Shown here: positions 24,960 to 33,802 of the stretch, piece by piece
Layout: every line of letters starts with the position of its first letter
Numbering within the stretch: the first letter of the stretch is position 1
NCBI RefSeq assembly: GCF_021462415.1
Contig: NZ_JAKEDS010000001.1
Coordinates: forward strand, 1,770,273-1,834,272
Length of the DNA stretch: 64,000 nt
Direction: 5' to 3'
Origin: Rhodohalobacter sp. 614A
GTDB lineage: Bacteria; Bacteroidota; Rhodothermia; Balneolales; Balneolaceae
The notes under the pieces: generated by a model
Database searches by the model: none
Seen by the model: the letters and a program-made list of their open reading frames with translations, nothing else
Told to the model about the DNA's origin: nothing
Made by a program: the position numbers and the translations under genes

Positions 24960-26357
24960 TCATGCGTTCACCCGTTCAAGCCGGAACCAGAACTTCGATC
25001 CCATACCGGGTTCACTCTCTACATGAATTTCCGTGCCGTGTGCGTTTAAGATGCCCTTCACAACAGCCAACCCCAAACCGGTGCCGCCCTTATCTCTTGA
25101 TCGTGCTTTGTCGGTGCGGTAGAAACGGTCGAATAACCGATCGAGATGTTCTTTTGAGATTCCGATCCCGGTATCTTCCACTTCAACAATCACAGAGTTT
25201 CCTTCAGTTCGGGTGTTGATCTGAACCGACCCTTCCGAAGTGAATTTGATTGCGTTTGATACCAGATTTTCCAGAACCTGCTCAATTTTATCGGGGTCGC
25301 CAAACACACGATTCGGTTCGTTGTCGCATTTTAAAGAAAGTCCTTTTTCCTGGGCTTCCGGCTCCAGCATCTCCTTCATCATGCTGACCATGAGCTGCAG
25401 ATCAAATGGCTTTTTCTCGATGAAATGGTCATCAGAATCATATCTTTGAAGTGTGACCAAATCTTTAAACAGCCGGTTGATGCGGTGTGTTTGACGCGAT
25501 GCCGTTTTGATATACTTTTTCTTCATATCCTCATCAAGTTCATGCATCTCCAGCATTTCAAGTGCACCGGAGATTGTATGAAGTGGATTTCGGATTTCAT
25601 GCGCGATATCTGCAAAAAACTGGCTCTGTTTTTGGTACATACGTTTCAGTTCCAGGTTGTCAGCGCGAAGGCGGTCGGCCATCCGGTTCAGGGAATCGGC
25701 CAACGTTCCAAATTCGTCTTTTCGGTCCAGGTTCAGTGTTTGATTTGTATTGCCTTCTGCTATATCCCGGGCGGTGGATTCGAGCTCAAGAATGGGTTGG
25801 GAAATGTATCTGGAAAACAAAATGCTAACAACGATGACCAGCCCGATCGAGATAAACATGCCGGTATAAATAATCCACCGAATGGTTTTGATGGGGGCAT
25901 AAACCTGGTCTTTAAAAATGCTTACCCTCAAATATTCGGCAGGATTCTCAGTTCCCTCCAGATGGGTAAATGTGATAAATTGTTCCGACTCGGGATTATC
26001 ATTCAGAAGAACATCGTCAGTTTGCCGAAGCCTTTGAGTCAGCGAATCTGGCAATGACTCCTCGGCCCTCATTTCTGCATTGTAAGGTACCTCAGCATAA
26101 ATTCTTCCATCAGAATCATAAATGGCAAGATGATATCCCGACGTGCGTGCGGCTTCATTCAGATTGGTTTCGAAATTCCCGTCAACTTGTAAATTTTGGA
26201 TGGTTATAGCCAGCCATTCCGAATCGTTAAGGAGCTGGCGTTCACCCTGATCCAACAGATAATTGCGGATAAAAAGAATAGAGTAACTGCTGATGGCTGT
26301 AATCCCAAAAATGAGCAGAAGAATAAACGTCCAGGCAAGTTTCGAGCGGATACTCAT
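24960..26357 (-). CDS. Two-component sensor histidine kinase
   Basis: A 465-aa membrane sensor kinase. Transmembrane helices lie at about 10-31 and 159-182 and enclose a periplasmic sensing region of roughly 125 residues with no domain I recognise. HAMP covers about 183-235. The H-box has His253 in FFADIAHEIRNPLHT. The ATPase has an N-box (DKIEQVLENLVSNAIKFT), VEVEDTGIGIS (G1) and GGTGLGLAVVKGILNAHG (G2). It follows the response regulator by 121 bp in the same direction and precedes hemH, so it may join the hem transcript or merely neighbour it. Confidence 0.93.
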   Translation of the reverse strand: MSIRSKLAWTFILLLIFGITAISSYSILFIRNYLLDQGERQLLNDSEWLAITIQNLQVDGNFETNLNEAARTSGYHLAIYDSDGRIYAEVPYNAEMRAEESLPDSLTQRLRQTDDVLLNDNPESEQFITFTHLEGTENPAEYLRVSIFKDQVYAPIKTIRWIIYTGMFISIGLVIVVSILFSRYISQPILELESTARDIAEGNTNQTLNLDRKDEFGTLADSLNRMADRLRADNLELKRMYQKQSQFFADIAHEIRNPLHTISGALEMLEMHELDEDMKKKYIKTASRQTHRINRLFKDLVTLQRYDSDDHFIEKKPFDLQLMVSMMKEMLEPEAQEKGLSLKCDNEPNRVFGDPDKIEQVLENLVSNAIKFTSEGSVQINTRTEGNSVIVEVEDTGIGISKEHLDRLFDRFYRTDKARSRDKGGTGLGLAVVKGILNAHGTEIHVESEPGMGSKFWFRLERVNA

Positions 26358-26365
26358 TTGTTTCT

Positions 26366-26478
26366 GTTGGTTAGTTGTTTTTTCGTTGTGAGTGGTCAGT
26401 TATTAGGTGTCAATTTTTTTCTATTGATTTTAGGCATATTCAACGGCTACACACAACTAACCACAAGCCACTAACAAA
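26366..26478. repeat. Imperfect inverted repeat between response regulator and kinase
   Basis: GTTGGTTAGTTG and GTGAGTGGTCAGTTA words (26366-26403) are answered in inverted form by CAACTAACCACAAGCCACTAAC (26453-26474, two joined pieces). Arms made of short related words resemble those of the two gene-carrying elements at 16003 and 56840, but no ORF lies between them. It could be a decayed or empty relative, or a stem-loop that sets kinase expression. Confidence 0.4.
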
Positions 26479-27180
26479 TTAAACAGTCAGCAGGTCCCGG
26501 TTCAGCCCATAACCAATTCCCCGGTAGGTTTTTATCATATCGGCAGCATCGCCCAATTTAAGCCGCAGATTTTTGATATGAACGTCCACTGTACGGTCGA
26601 AAACAAACTTGTCATCACCACCAATATGCTCCAGGATTTCCTGGCGGCTGTAAACACGTTTAGGGTTTTGGAAAAAGAGTTCAATCAGCGAGTATTCGGT
26701 AGACGTCAGGTCAATACGTTGATCTTTATGGTAGAGATCTTTGCCATTAGTGTCCAGAAGAAGGTCTCCGTGATGAATCCATTTGCTGGTTTGAGGCTGT
26801 TGGCGCCTCAACAGAGATTCAATATGTGCCTTCACGAGTTTCAGGCTGGCCGGTTTGGAGATGTAGTCATCGGCCCCGAGTTCTAATCCCTCAATTTCAT
26901 CTTTTTCTTTATCCTTGGCCGTAAGGAAAATTACGGGAATATCACCCAGCACGGGATGTTTGCGAATGACACTACAAATTTCTTTTCCGTTGACGTATGG
27001 AACCATAATGTCGAGCACGGCAATATGAATATCGCTGGCATGTTTATCGATCAAATCGAGTGCTTTTCTCCCATCATGTGCAAGCAATACATTGTAGTCA
27101 TCCATTTCAAGATAGTTGGCCAACATTTCTGCAGGTTCTACCTCATCTTCTACCAATAATATGGTGTGTTTCAGAATCAT
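26479..27180 (-). CDS. OmpR/PhoB-family response regulator
   Basis: A 233-aa two-component regulator. The receiver domain (residues 1-120) has acidic pocket residues Glu11 and Asp12, phospho-acceptor Asp57 (AVLDIMVPYVNG), a Thr in IFLTAKDKEKDE and Lys in DYISKPASLKL. The C-terminal winged helix (about 135-230) has LTSTEYSLIELFFQNPKRVYSRQEILEHI and DRTVDVHIKNLRLKLG. It is followed by its kinase and then the heme operon. The signal is unknown; control of heme genes is possible from the layout only. Confidence 0.95.
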   Translation of the reverse strand: MILKHTILLVEDEVEPAEMLANYLEMDDYNVLLAHDGRKALDLIDKHASDIHIAVLDIMVPYVNGKEICSVIRKHPVLGDIPVIFLTAKDKEKDEIEGLELGADDYISKPASLKLVKAHIESLLRRQQPQTSKWIHHGDLLLDTNGKDLYHKDQRIDLTSTEYSLIELFFQNPKRVYSRQEILEHIGGDDKFVFDRTVDVHIKNLRLKLGDAADMIKTYRGIGYGLNRDLLTV

Positions 27181-27334
27181 AAATTGGAACGTTCATTTAA
27201 AATAATTAAGCTAATGCCCAAGGGTATAAAATAATCATTTGAATGGAAGATTCTTTACGAACCTTTCAATCGAATCTGCCTGTCGTAAACTTTATATTTG
27301 AGCAAAGAATAAACAATTATAAAAAAAATACTCA

Positions 27335-28129
27335 ATGGATTTACCAAAAAAAGTCGTTTGGATTACCGGAGCATCTTCAGGAATTGGTGAAGCGTTGGCT
27401 TATGAGTTTAATAAAAAGGGCGCGAAAGTGATTCTTTCCGCACGGCGTATTGAAGAATTACAGCGGGTAAAAGACAATTGTGAGAATAGTGAAGAAATGG
27501 TAAAAATTATTCCCCTGGATTTATCGGAAAGCGAATCTTTTCCGGACAAAGTGGAAGAAGCAAAAGCTCAATTCGGATCCATAGATATGCTTATCAATAA
27601 TGGCGGGATGAGTCAGCGGGCATTTGCTGTAAACTCTACCATGGAATCCATTCGCCGGTTGATGGAAGTGAACTTTTTTGGCACCGTAGGCCTGACGAAA
27701 GAGCTTTTGCCGACATTTATTGAGCAGAAATCAGGCCATATTGTGGTGATTAGCAGTGTGATGGGCAAATTGGGAACACGATATCGTTCGGCATACGCAG
27801 CAGCTAAGCACGCTTTACACGGTTGGTTCGATTGCCTTCGCCAGGAAGTGTATGAATATGACATTGATGTGACACTCGTCTGTCCCGGATTCATTCAAAC
27901 ACATATATCTGAGAATGCATTAACCGCCGATGGAAGTAAGTACAACAAAGTAGATGATGCAATGGAGAAGGGAATGCCGCCGAAAGAATTTGTGCGTAAA
28001 CTTCTGCCCAAGCTGGCAAAGAAAAAAATGGAAGTGTATATAGGCGGTCGGGAAATTCTGGCAATTTACGTGAGGCGTTTATCCCTGCGTTTGCTCAATA
28101 AAATCCTGAGGAGAGTAAACGTAACGTAA
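27335..28129 (+). CDS. Short-chain dehydrogenase/reductase (SDR)
   Basis: A 264-aa NAD(P)H-dependent classical SDR. The cofactor motif GASSGIGEAL is at residues 13-22, the NNG motif at LINNGGMSQRAF, the catalytic Ser in VVISSVMGKLG, and the Tyr-X-X-X-Lys in SAYAAAKHALHG. The tail has a hydrophobic basic stretch (IYVRRLSLRLLNKIL) that may associate with membrane, as in DHRS7-like members. It is divergent from the response regulator. The substrate is not predictable. Confidence 0.93.
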   Translation: MDLPKKVVWITGASSGIGEALAYEFNKKGAKVILSARRIEELQRVKDNCENSEEMVKIIPLDLSESESFPDKVEEAKAQFGSIDMLINNGGMSQRAFAVNSTMESIRRLMEVNFFGTVGLTKELLPTFIEQKSGHIVVISSVMGKLGTRYRSAYAAAKHALHGWFDCLRQEVYEYDIDVTLVCPGFIQTHISENALTADGSKYNKVDDAMEKGMPPKEFVRKLLPKLAKKKMEVYIGGREILAIYVRRLSLRLLNKILRRVNVT

Positions 28130-28136
28130 AAAAAGT

Positions 28137-28235
28137 TTATGCCAGTCGTTTTCGTTTGTTGAGATAAGCAAGAAGTGCGAGATCAAATGGGCTCTGGGTG
28201 TCAATCTCTTCGAAATCCACACCGGCTTCACTGCA
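28137..28235 (-). pseudogene. Decayed 3' end of a DUF58 gene
   Basis: The 32 codons and stop encode a near copy of the last 32 residues of the intact DUF58 protein at 28965-29885, from CSEAGVDFEEIDTQ to LNKRKRLA. My hand alignment finds 16 mismatches in 99 bases. Similarity stops abruptly upstream. Most differences are silent or conservative, so both copies evolved under coding constraint before this one was truncated. It is a remnant of a tandem paralogue or of recombination around the intervening lipoprotein gene. Confidence 0.8.
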
Positions 28236-28379
28236 GGTTATGAACTTCTCTTGAGTTATTTTTTTCCGTGTGACAAGCTTGACAGGTTTAATTTTGCAGT
28301 ATAGTTCAAATCTTGTAAGCTTTTGTGAACTGATATTTATCAACGAGAACAAAATCATTTCAACCCAATTCGCAGAATA

Positions 28380-28922
28380 ATGGGCTATAAAAGCAATTCA
28401 TCATCAAAGATCATCAGTTTATTAATCATAGCATTCTTTGTTGGATGTAATAATAATAATAATGGAGATACAAGACCCGAATTCGTTAAGTCGCTTTATC
28501 AACGAGACCAGCTTCCCGACAGTGTGAGACTTGAAGCACGTATTGAAATAAGTAAAGCTCAAAATGACAGTATCCATTTTGTGTTTTTTATAACGAATGA
28601 AAAGGAGGCGGATCAGGTGATTATCCATTCAGGAGATTTTGCACACATAGCCATCTATAAAGATTCCAAGCTTATCTTTCCCAATTTTGATCCGAGTAAG
28701 ATGGTGTATCATTCTGACTACAATGAGTCTGTTATTCCCTCACAGGATCAAATTCAGGTCGGCACAATAAAGTTACGTTTGCCTGAATTCACAGGCGCAA
28801 AGGCTGTGGGGTTTGCGCCTTTGAAAATTAAACCGAAGCACCTTAAAGATGTAGACCCACACAACAGCACAGTAAATCCTAAGGAATACTGGCTTATGAC
28901 TCCGCCTATAACGATTGAGTGA
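28380..28922 (+). CDS. Small lipoprotein of unknown function
   Basis: A 180-aa protein with a lipoprotein signal (IISLLIIAFFVGC, Cys23). The mature part begins with five Asn encoded by an AAT triplet run, then about 150 residues with beta-rich character (VRLEARIEISKAQNDSIHFVFFITNEKEA). The pattern of an Ig-like or BsuPI-like inhibitor fold is possible but I cannot confirm a family. It is inserted between a truncated DUF58 fragment and the intact DUF58 gene, on the opposite strand, and may be part of the rearrangement that made the fragment. Confidence 0.7.
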   Translation: MGYKSNSSSKIISLLIIAFFVGCNNNNNGDTRPEFVKSLYQRDQLPDSVRLEARIEISKAQNDSIHFVFFITNEKEADQVIIHSGDFAHIAIYKDSKLIFPNFDPSKMVYHSDYNESVIPSQDQIQVGTIKLRLPEFTGAKAVGFAPLKIKPKHLKDVDPHNSTVNPKEYWLMTPPITIE

Positions 28923-28964
28923 GAGCTTGGAAAGAAGTGATGAGTTTTACAAAGATTTGGAATT

Positions 28965-29885
28965 TTAAACCAACCGTTTCCTCTTATTAAGATAAGCAAG
29001 AAGAGCCAAATCAAACGGGCTTTGGGTATCAATCTCTTCGAAATCCACACCGGCTTCGCTGCAGGCCACTTTAAATTGTTGGGTATACTCGGCTACTTTT
29101 TTCTGGTAATCTTCTTTTACCTGGGCCGGAATTACTTCCAGTTCTGACCCGGTTTCCATATCCTCAAACAGGAATTTTCCATCCGGGAAATCGAGCTCGC
29201 GTTCACTTTTCTTTTCAAGAATATTGAATAGAAGAACTTCATGTTTTTGATGTTTGAGATGTCTCAGTGAAGAGATCAGGTCACTATGGCCCTGAACGTT
29301 TTCAAACAAATCACTAACAATTACCACGAGGCTTCTGCGCTTCAGGGTTTCAGCGAGTTTGTGGAGTGCTTTGGCCGAAGCAGACGCCCGTTTTTCGGTA
29401 GCTTTTTTGGGCTCTCCATCCAGAATTTTTTCCAGCTCGTTAAACAGCATACGGATATGGCTGTAGGATGATTTCGCGGGGAAATTATGAATAATATCCT
29501 CATCAAAAGTTACCAGCCCGCAGGCATCGCGCTGCCGATGCATCATATGAATGAGAGCCGCAACATAGTGAATGGAATATCGAAGTTTGCTCCATTCAGC
29601 AAAATGCTTGAAATACATGGAACTGCTCACATCAAGTACAATATGGGCTCTGAGGTTTGTTTCTGCCTCATACCGTTTCACATAAAAACGTTCGGTTTTT
29701 CCATACACTTTCCAGTCGATGTGTTTGAAATCATCTCCCTGGTTGTAGGGGCGGTGCTCGGCAAACTCCACGCTAAATCCGTGATACGGACTTCGGTGTA
29801 ATCCCGCAATAAAGCCCTCTACAATAGTGCGGGCTTTCAGGTCGAGCGGGGCAAGTTGTGTAAGCAAATTTGGATCTAACAGCAT
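28965..29885 (-). CDS. DUF58 domain protein
   Basis: A 306-aa protein with the DUF58 signature HRSPYHGFSVEFAEHRPYNQGDDFKHIDWKVYGKTER (read as HRSPYHGFSVEF and PYNQGDDFKHIDWKVYGKT) and a von Willebrand A-like half beginning VLDVSSSMYFK, a MIDAS-like DxSxS motif. I place the start at the ATG at 29885 (MLLDPNLLTQLAPLDL); a TTG 12 codons earlier is open but unlikely. DUF58 proteins usually accompany MoxR ATPases and other VWA proteins in chaperone-like complexes. None is adjacent here. Its 3' end is duplicated at 28137-28235. Confidence 0.9.
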   Translation of the reverse strand: MLLDPNLLTQLAPLDLKARTIVEGFIAGLHRSPYHGFSVEFAEHRPYNQGDDFKHIDWKVYGKTERFYVKRYEAETNLRAHIVLDVSSSMYFKHFAEWSKLRYSIHYVAALIHMMHRQRDACGLVTFDEDIIHNFPAKSSYSHIRMLFNELEKILDGEPKKATEKRASASAKALHKLAETLKRRSLVVIVSDLFENVQGHSDLISSLRHLKHQKHEVLLFNILEKKSERELDFPDGKFLFEDMETGSELEVIPAQVKEDYQKKVAEYTQQFKVACSEAGVDFEEIDTQSPFDLALLAYLNKRKRLV

Positions 29886-30086
29886 GGAGTTTAAGCTAAC
29901 AGTTTCGCGGAGATTCGCCAAGTGCTATAGAAACGTTTTGAAGTTGGAGAGATTGCAAAGTTTCTGTCAATGCCTCTGCTGGAAAGATCTTCCACCATAT
30001 TTATTTGGCTTGAATAAACCGTATATTTATTCGACAATTCTATTGTGGCTAAAAAGCAGTCAAGCACCTCTAAAAAGTATTGAAGC

Positions 30087-30983
30087 ATGAGTCGTATTTA
30101 TACATCAGTTGATGAAATTGATTTTAAACTTTCCAATTTACCAGCCATGCCGGCACCTGACCGTGTGCTCATGGTCAAGCCCACCTATTTTGATGTGGAA
30201 TATGTTATAAATCCACATATGAAAGGCCAAATTGGAGATGTAGATAAAATACAGGCCCAGAATGAGTGGGAGCGTCTGATGGATGGTTTTCAGGAATTAT
30301 CTCTGGATGTTCAGGTTATTGAAGGGGAAAAAGGCCTGCCGGATATGGTTTTCTGTGCGAACCAAAGTCTGCCATATGTAGATAAAGCCGGCAATAAGAA
30401 AATTGTAATGGGCCTCATGCGAACCCCGCAACGTAAACCCGAAGTGGAGGCCATTGAAAAGTGGTTTCGAAAACAGGATTACGAAATTCTGCATCTTGAT
30501 ACAGAACGGACTCAGTATTTTGAAGGAATGGGTGATGCTCTCTGGCATTTTAAAAGGCAATTATTATGGGGCGGATTCGGATTCCGGTCTTCCATAACGG
30601 CGCTGGAACAGGTTTCTGATTCGTTGGATGTACCCGTCCTCGCCCTTGAATTGACGGAAGAGGCATTTTATCATTTGGATACATGCATGTGCATTTTGAA
30701 TGAGTCGACGGTTTTGATCTATCCGGATGCCTTTACAGAAGAGGGACTCAAGCTCATCCATAAACTCTTTGATAATGTCATTGTCGCAACCAGATATGAG
30801 GCTGAAAAATTACTTGCTGTAAACGCTACCTGCCCGGATGGAAAAAACGTATTCATCCAACAAGGTTGTACAGATGTAAATAAAAACCTGAGAGATGCCG
30901 GGTTTGCCGTTCATGAATTCAGTACATATGAATTTCTGAAAAGTGGTGGCAGCGTGTTTTGTATGAAGCTGCTGTTTTGGTGA
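30087..30983 (+). CDS. DDAH-like/arginine deiminase superfamily protein
   Basis: A 298-aa pentein-fold enzyme of the dimethylarginine dimethylaminohydrolase/amidinotransferase group. The catalytic triad candidates are Glu146 (YFEGMGD), His196 (FYHLDTCM) and Cys292 (GGSVFCMK). PDMVFCANQS at 85-94 is the typical substrate-lid region. Such enzymes hydrolyse or transfer guanidino groups of arginine derivatives. Bacteroidota relatives are often annotated only as arginine deiminase-related. It is monocistronic and divergent from DUF58. Substrate assignment is tentative. Confidence 0.85.
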   Translation: MSRIYTSVDEIDFKLSNLPAMPAPDRVLMVKPTYFDVEYVINPHMKGQIGDVDKIQAQNEWERLMDGFQELSLDVQVIEGEKGLPDMVFCANQSLPYVDKAGNKKIVMGLMRTPQRKPEVEAIEKWFRKQDYEILHLDTERTQYFEGMGDALWHFKRQLLWGGFGFRSSITALEQVSDSLDVPVLALELTEEAFYHLDTCMCILNESTVLIYPDAFTEEGLKLIHKLFDNVIVATRYEAEKLLAVNATCPDGKNVFIQQGCTDVNKNLRDAGFAVHEFSTYEFLKSGGSVFCMKLLFW

Positions 30984-31332
30984 GTTTGGCTCAGAATTGG
31001 CGTAGAGTCATTGCGAGCGAAGCGCGGCAATCTTACCGTTTATTTACACCAGGAATTGCGTCACTTTATCCGCAATAAAAATCACAAAACAAAAGGCCGG
31101 GCTTTTACACCCGACCCCTGTGTGTTGGGAAAGAAACAAAACTCATGGACCGATTTTCAAATCGTGACCTGAGTCACTTATTTATGATCGGGATTAATGG
31201 ATCTAAAACCATCACAAAAGAATCAAATAATCATTTTTACACATGGATTGAATTCTTTAAAAACCGATTTTGAATCACCTTTTTTAGTTAAATCTTTTTA
31301 TGTTCTTTCGTCCCTTACTCAAATAAAATTCT
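30984..31332. other. 349-bp intergenic region with one repeat element
   Basis: No gene is supported here. It holds the palindromic repeat at 31007-31033, a weak hairpin at about 31096-31116 (GCCGGG against CCCGAC), and AT-rich sequence leading to the penicillin acylase gene. A TTG/ATG frame near 31197 is only a shadow that runs into the next gene. Confidence 0.6.
31007..31033. repeat. Palindromic intergenic repeat (GTCATTGCGAG family)
   Basis: GTCATTGCGAGCGAAGCGCGGCAATCT is an imperfect palindrome centred on GCGAAGCGC with ATTGC/GCAAT ends. Related copies are at 35587-35690 and, inverted, at 49371-49405. Confidence 0.6.
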
Positions 31333-33756
31333 ATGTTGCAGAAAATTTCTCTGTTTATCTCCACAGCCATTCTTGCAGTTCTTCTTTTTGCACTTTCAAC
31401 ACGATTTGGTTCTGTGCCGCCTCTTGGGTCTTTTCTTTCACCAATCCAGGGGTTTTGGGGAAATGCTGAAACAGGTGAGTTAACCGGCACCATCACATTG
31501 AATATGAATGATCTGCAGGAAGCCGTTGAGATCTATTTTGATGAAAGGGGAGTGCCGCACATCTTCGCACAAAATGAGCATGATCTTTATTATGCCCAGG
31601 GATACATTACTGCGCGGGATCGCCTTTTTCAGATGGAGCTACAGACATACGATGCCGCAGGTCGGCTATCTGAAATTATCGGTCCTTCTATTTTGGACAG
31701 AGACAGACGCAACCGCCGATGGGGCATGGCCTACGGTGCCGAAAAAGCCATCGAAGAAATTCAAAAAAATCCTCAGATCTGGGAAGTGGTTACTGCTTAT
31801 TCTGATGGTGTAAATGCATATATCGAAAGCCTGACTCAAAAAAAATATCCTCTCGAGTATAAAATTCTTGATATAGCTCCCGAAAAATGGGAGCCGCTTA
31901 AAACAGCACTATTGCTTAAAAACATGTCGCTGACGCTGGCAGGGCGAAGCAATGACGACCGTACCAGCAACACCATGAAGTATTTTGGTCAGGATTTTAT
32001 TGAAAAATGGTTTACGGTTAAACCCGAACTGACCGATCCGATTATCCCGCCTTCCAGAGAATGGGATTTTGAAGCTGAACTTCCACCAGCTCCCGATTCG
32101 ATTTACGTACCGGCTTCTGCACGGGAAATCAGTCCGTACGAACCGCCGGAAGGTGTTGGCAGCAATAATTGGGCGGTAGACGGTACCAAAACGCAATCAG
32201 GTTACCCGATTTTGGCGAATGACCCGCATCTCAGCTTAACCCTTCCTTCGATTTGGTACGAAATTCAACTCAATGCTCCGGGCATCAATTCGTATGGGGT
32301 TACACTGCAGGGTGCTCCGGGAATTGTTATTGGATTTAATGAAAATATAGCCTGGGGCGTGACCAATGTCGGGGCGGATGTTCTGGACTGGTACGAAATT
32401 CAGTTCAGAGATGAATCCAAAGAAGAATACTGGCACGACAATCAATGGAAACCCACAACTTTCAGAATTGAAGAATATGCCGTTCGAGGTGGAGAGACAG
32501 TAATTGATACCGTCGTTTATACTCATCACGGGCCGGTGACCGAAGTCACTTCACAAATGGATGAAAATCGTGAACCCGCTTACCATGCTATGCGCTGGAT
32601 TGCCCACGAAGGCTCCAACGATTTAATGACCTTTTATGGTTTGAACCGTGCGGAAAATTATGATGATTATGTAGAGGCATTAAAGAATTTTACAGCACCG
32701 GCACAAAATTTTGTGTTCGCAAGTAACCAGGGGGATATCGCCCTTTGGGTGAATGGAAAATTCCCTAAAAAGTGGAAGTACCAGGGGCGAACAGTCAGTG
32801 ATGGAACCGATCCTGCTTACGACTGGCAGGGATGGGTTCCGCGAGATCAGGTGCCGCATATCAAAAATCCGGTACGCGGATTTGTAAGTTCGGCAAACCA
32901 GGAATCGACCGCGCCAGATTATCCCTATTACCTGGACGATGATTTTGCTCCATTCGAAAGAGGCCGGCGCATTAACGATTTATTGGGCCAGATGGAAAAT
33001 ATCACAATCGACGATATTCAATTCATGCAGATGGATTCCTACAGTTATTATGCCGAAACTTTGCTTCCGTCGCTGTTGGATTGGGTTCAGACAGAAGATC
33101 TGGACGAAGGGGAGATGGAGATTTATAATACTTTGATTGAATGGGATTGGTACATGGAAGCGGAGGAGAGTGCTCCATCCGTGTTTCGAAGTTGGGCTTC
33201 AAATTTTTACGAATCGATATTTTATGATGAGTATGAGACAACGGAAGCCATCCTGCGTTACCCGGACCGGGATCGATTTGTGGAAGTGATTAAAGATGAG
33301 CCGGACTTATCATTCATCGATGATATTACCACCGAAGAAGTTGAAACGCGTTCTGAACGGGCTACCACATCCTTTATAGAAACCATCGCAGAACTCACAG
33401 AGGAATTTGGTGAATACGGTGATAGCTGGAAATGGGGGCATGTCATTAATAATGATATTCATCATCTTGCCTACTTGCCGGGGATGGGCATTCAGGATGT
33501 GTTTAGCAGCGGGGCATCAGATGCAATCAATGCTACAAACGGTACTCACGGACCTTCATGGAGAATGGTAGTGGAAGTGGGACCTGAAGTCCGTGGCTAT
33601 GGTGTTTATCCGGGCGGCCAAAGTGGAAATCCGGGATCTAAAAATTACGATGAATTTATTGAGCCATGGAGAACCGGACAGCTTTTTGAACTTCGTTTCT
33701 TAAAAAATAAACCTGAAACAGGAGAAAGTTTCCCCCTTCTCATCTCAATGGAATAA
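31333..33756 (+). CDS. Penicillin acylase family (Ntn-hydrolase) protein
   Basis: An 807-aa periplasmic Ntn-hydrolase. A single hydrophobic N-terminal segment (about 4-22) serves as signal or anchor. The alpha-chain part has IYFDERGVPHIFAQNEHDLYYAQGY and ARDRLFQMELQTYDAAGRLSEI (partial reading). Ser277 in VGSNNWAVDG is the expected nucleophile and new N-terminus after autocleavage. The beta-chain has ANDPHLSLTLPSIWYE, GFNENIAWGVTNVGADVLDWY, VFASNQGDIALWVNGKFP and a late PGGQSGNPGSKNYDEF. Family members cleave amides such as N-acyl homoserine lactones, penicillins or acyl amino acids. The amidoligase and C26 peptidase genes follow directly, possibly as one operon with related amide chemistry. 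Confidence 0.93.
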   Translation: MLQKISLFISTAILAVLLFALSTRFGSVPPLGSFLSPIQGFWGNAETGELTGTITLNMNDLQEAVEIYFDERGVPHIFAQNEHDLYYAQGYITARDRLFQMELQTYDAAGRLSEIIGPSILDRDRRNRRWGMAYGAEKAIEEIQKNPQIWEVVTAYSDGVNAYIESLTQKKYPLEYKILDIAPEKWEPLKTALLLKNMSLTLAGRSNDDRTSNTMKYFGQDFIEKWFTVKPELTDPIIPPSREWDFEAELPPAPDSIYVPASAREISPYEPPEGVGSNNWAVDGTKTQSGYPILANDPHLSLTLPSIWYEIQLNAPGINSYGVTLQGAPGIVIGFNENIAWGVTNVGADVLDWYEIQFRDESKEEYWHDNQWKPTTFRIEEYAVRGGETVIDTVVYTHHGPVTEVTSQMDENREPAYHAMRWIAHEGSNDLMTFYGLNRAENYDDYVEALKNFTAPAQNFVFASNQGDIALWVNGKFPKKWKYQGRTVSDGTDPAYDWQGWVPRDQVPHIKNPVRGFVSSANQESTAPDYPYYLDDDFAPFERGRRINDLLGQMENITIDDIQFMQMDSYSYYAETLLPSLLDWVQTEDLDEGEMEIYNTLIEWDWYMEAEESAPSVFRSWASNFYESIFYDEYETTEAILRYPDRDRFVEVIKDEPDLSFIDDITTEEVETRSERATTSFIETIAELTEEFGEYGDSWKWGHVINNDIHHLAYLPGMGIQDVFSSGASDAINATNGTHGPSWRMVVEVGPEVRGYGVYPGGQSGNPGSKNYDEFIEPWRTGQLFELRFLKNKPETGESFPLLISME

Positions 33757-33802
33757 TTTTTCTTTTCAGGATGTTCAGTTAAGAAATGAACCTTATCACA
33801 AT

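Noticed and set aside
28137-28358. 73-codon ORF taken as a gene
   Set aside because: Only its last 32 codons resemble anything (the DUF58 C-terminus); the first 41 are unrelated, so it is annotated as a remnant rather than a gene.
31197-31469. Small ORF before the penicillin acylase gene
   Set aside because: It overlaps the real gene in another frame and has no start context or domain.
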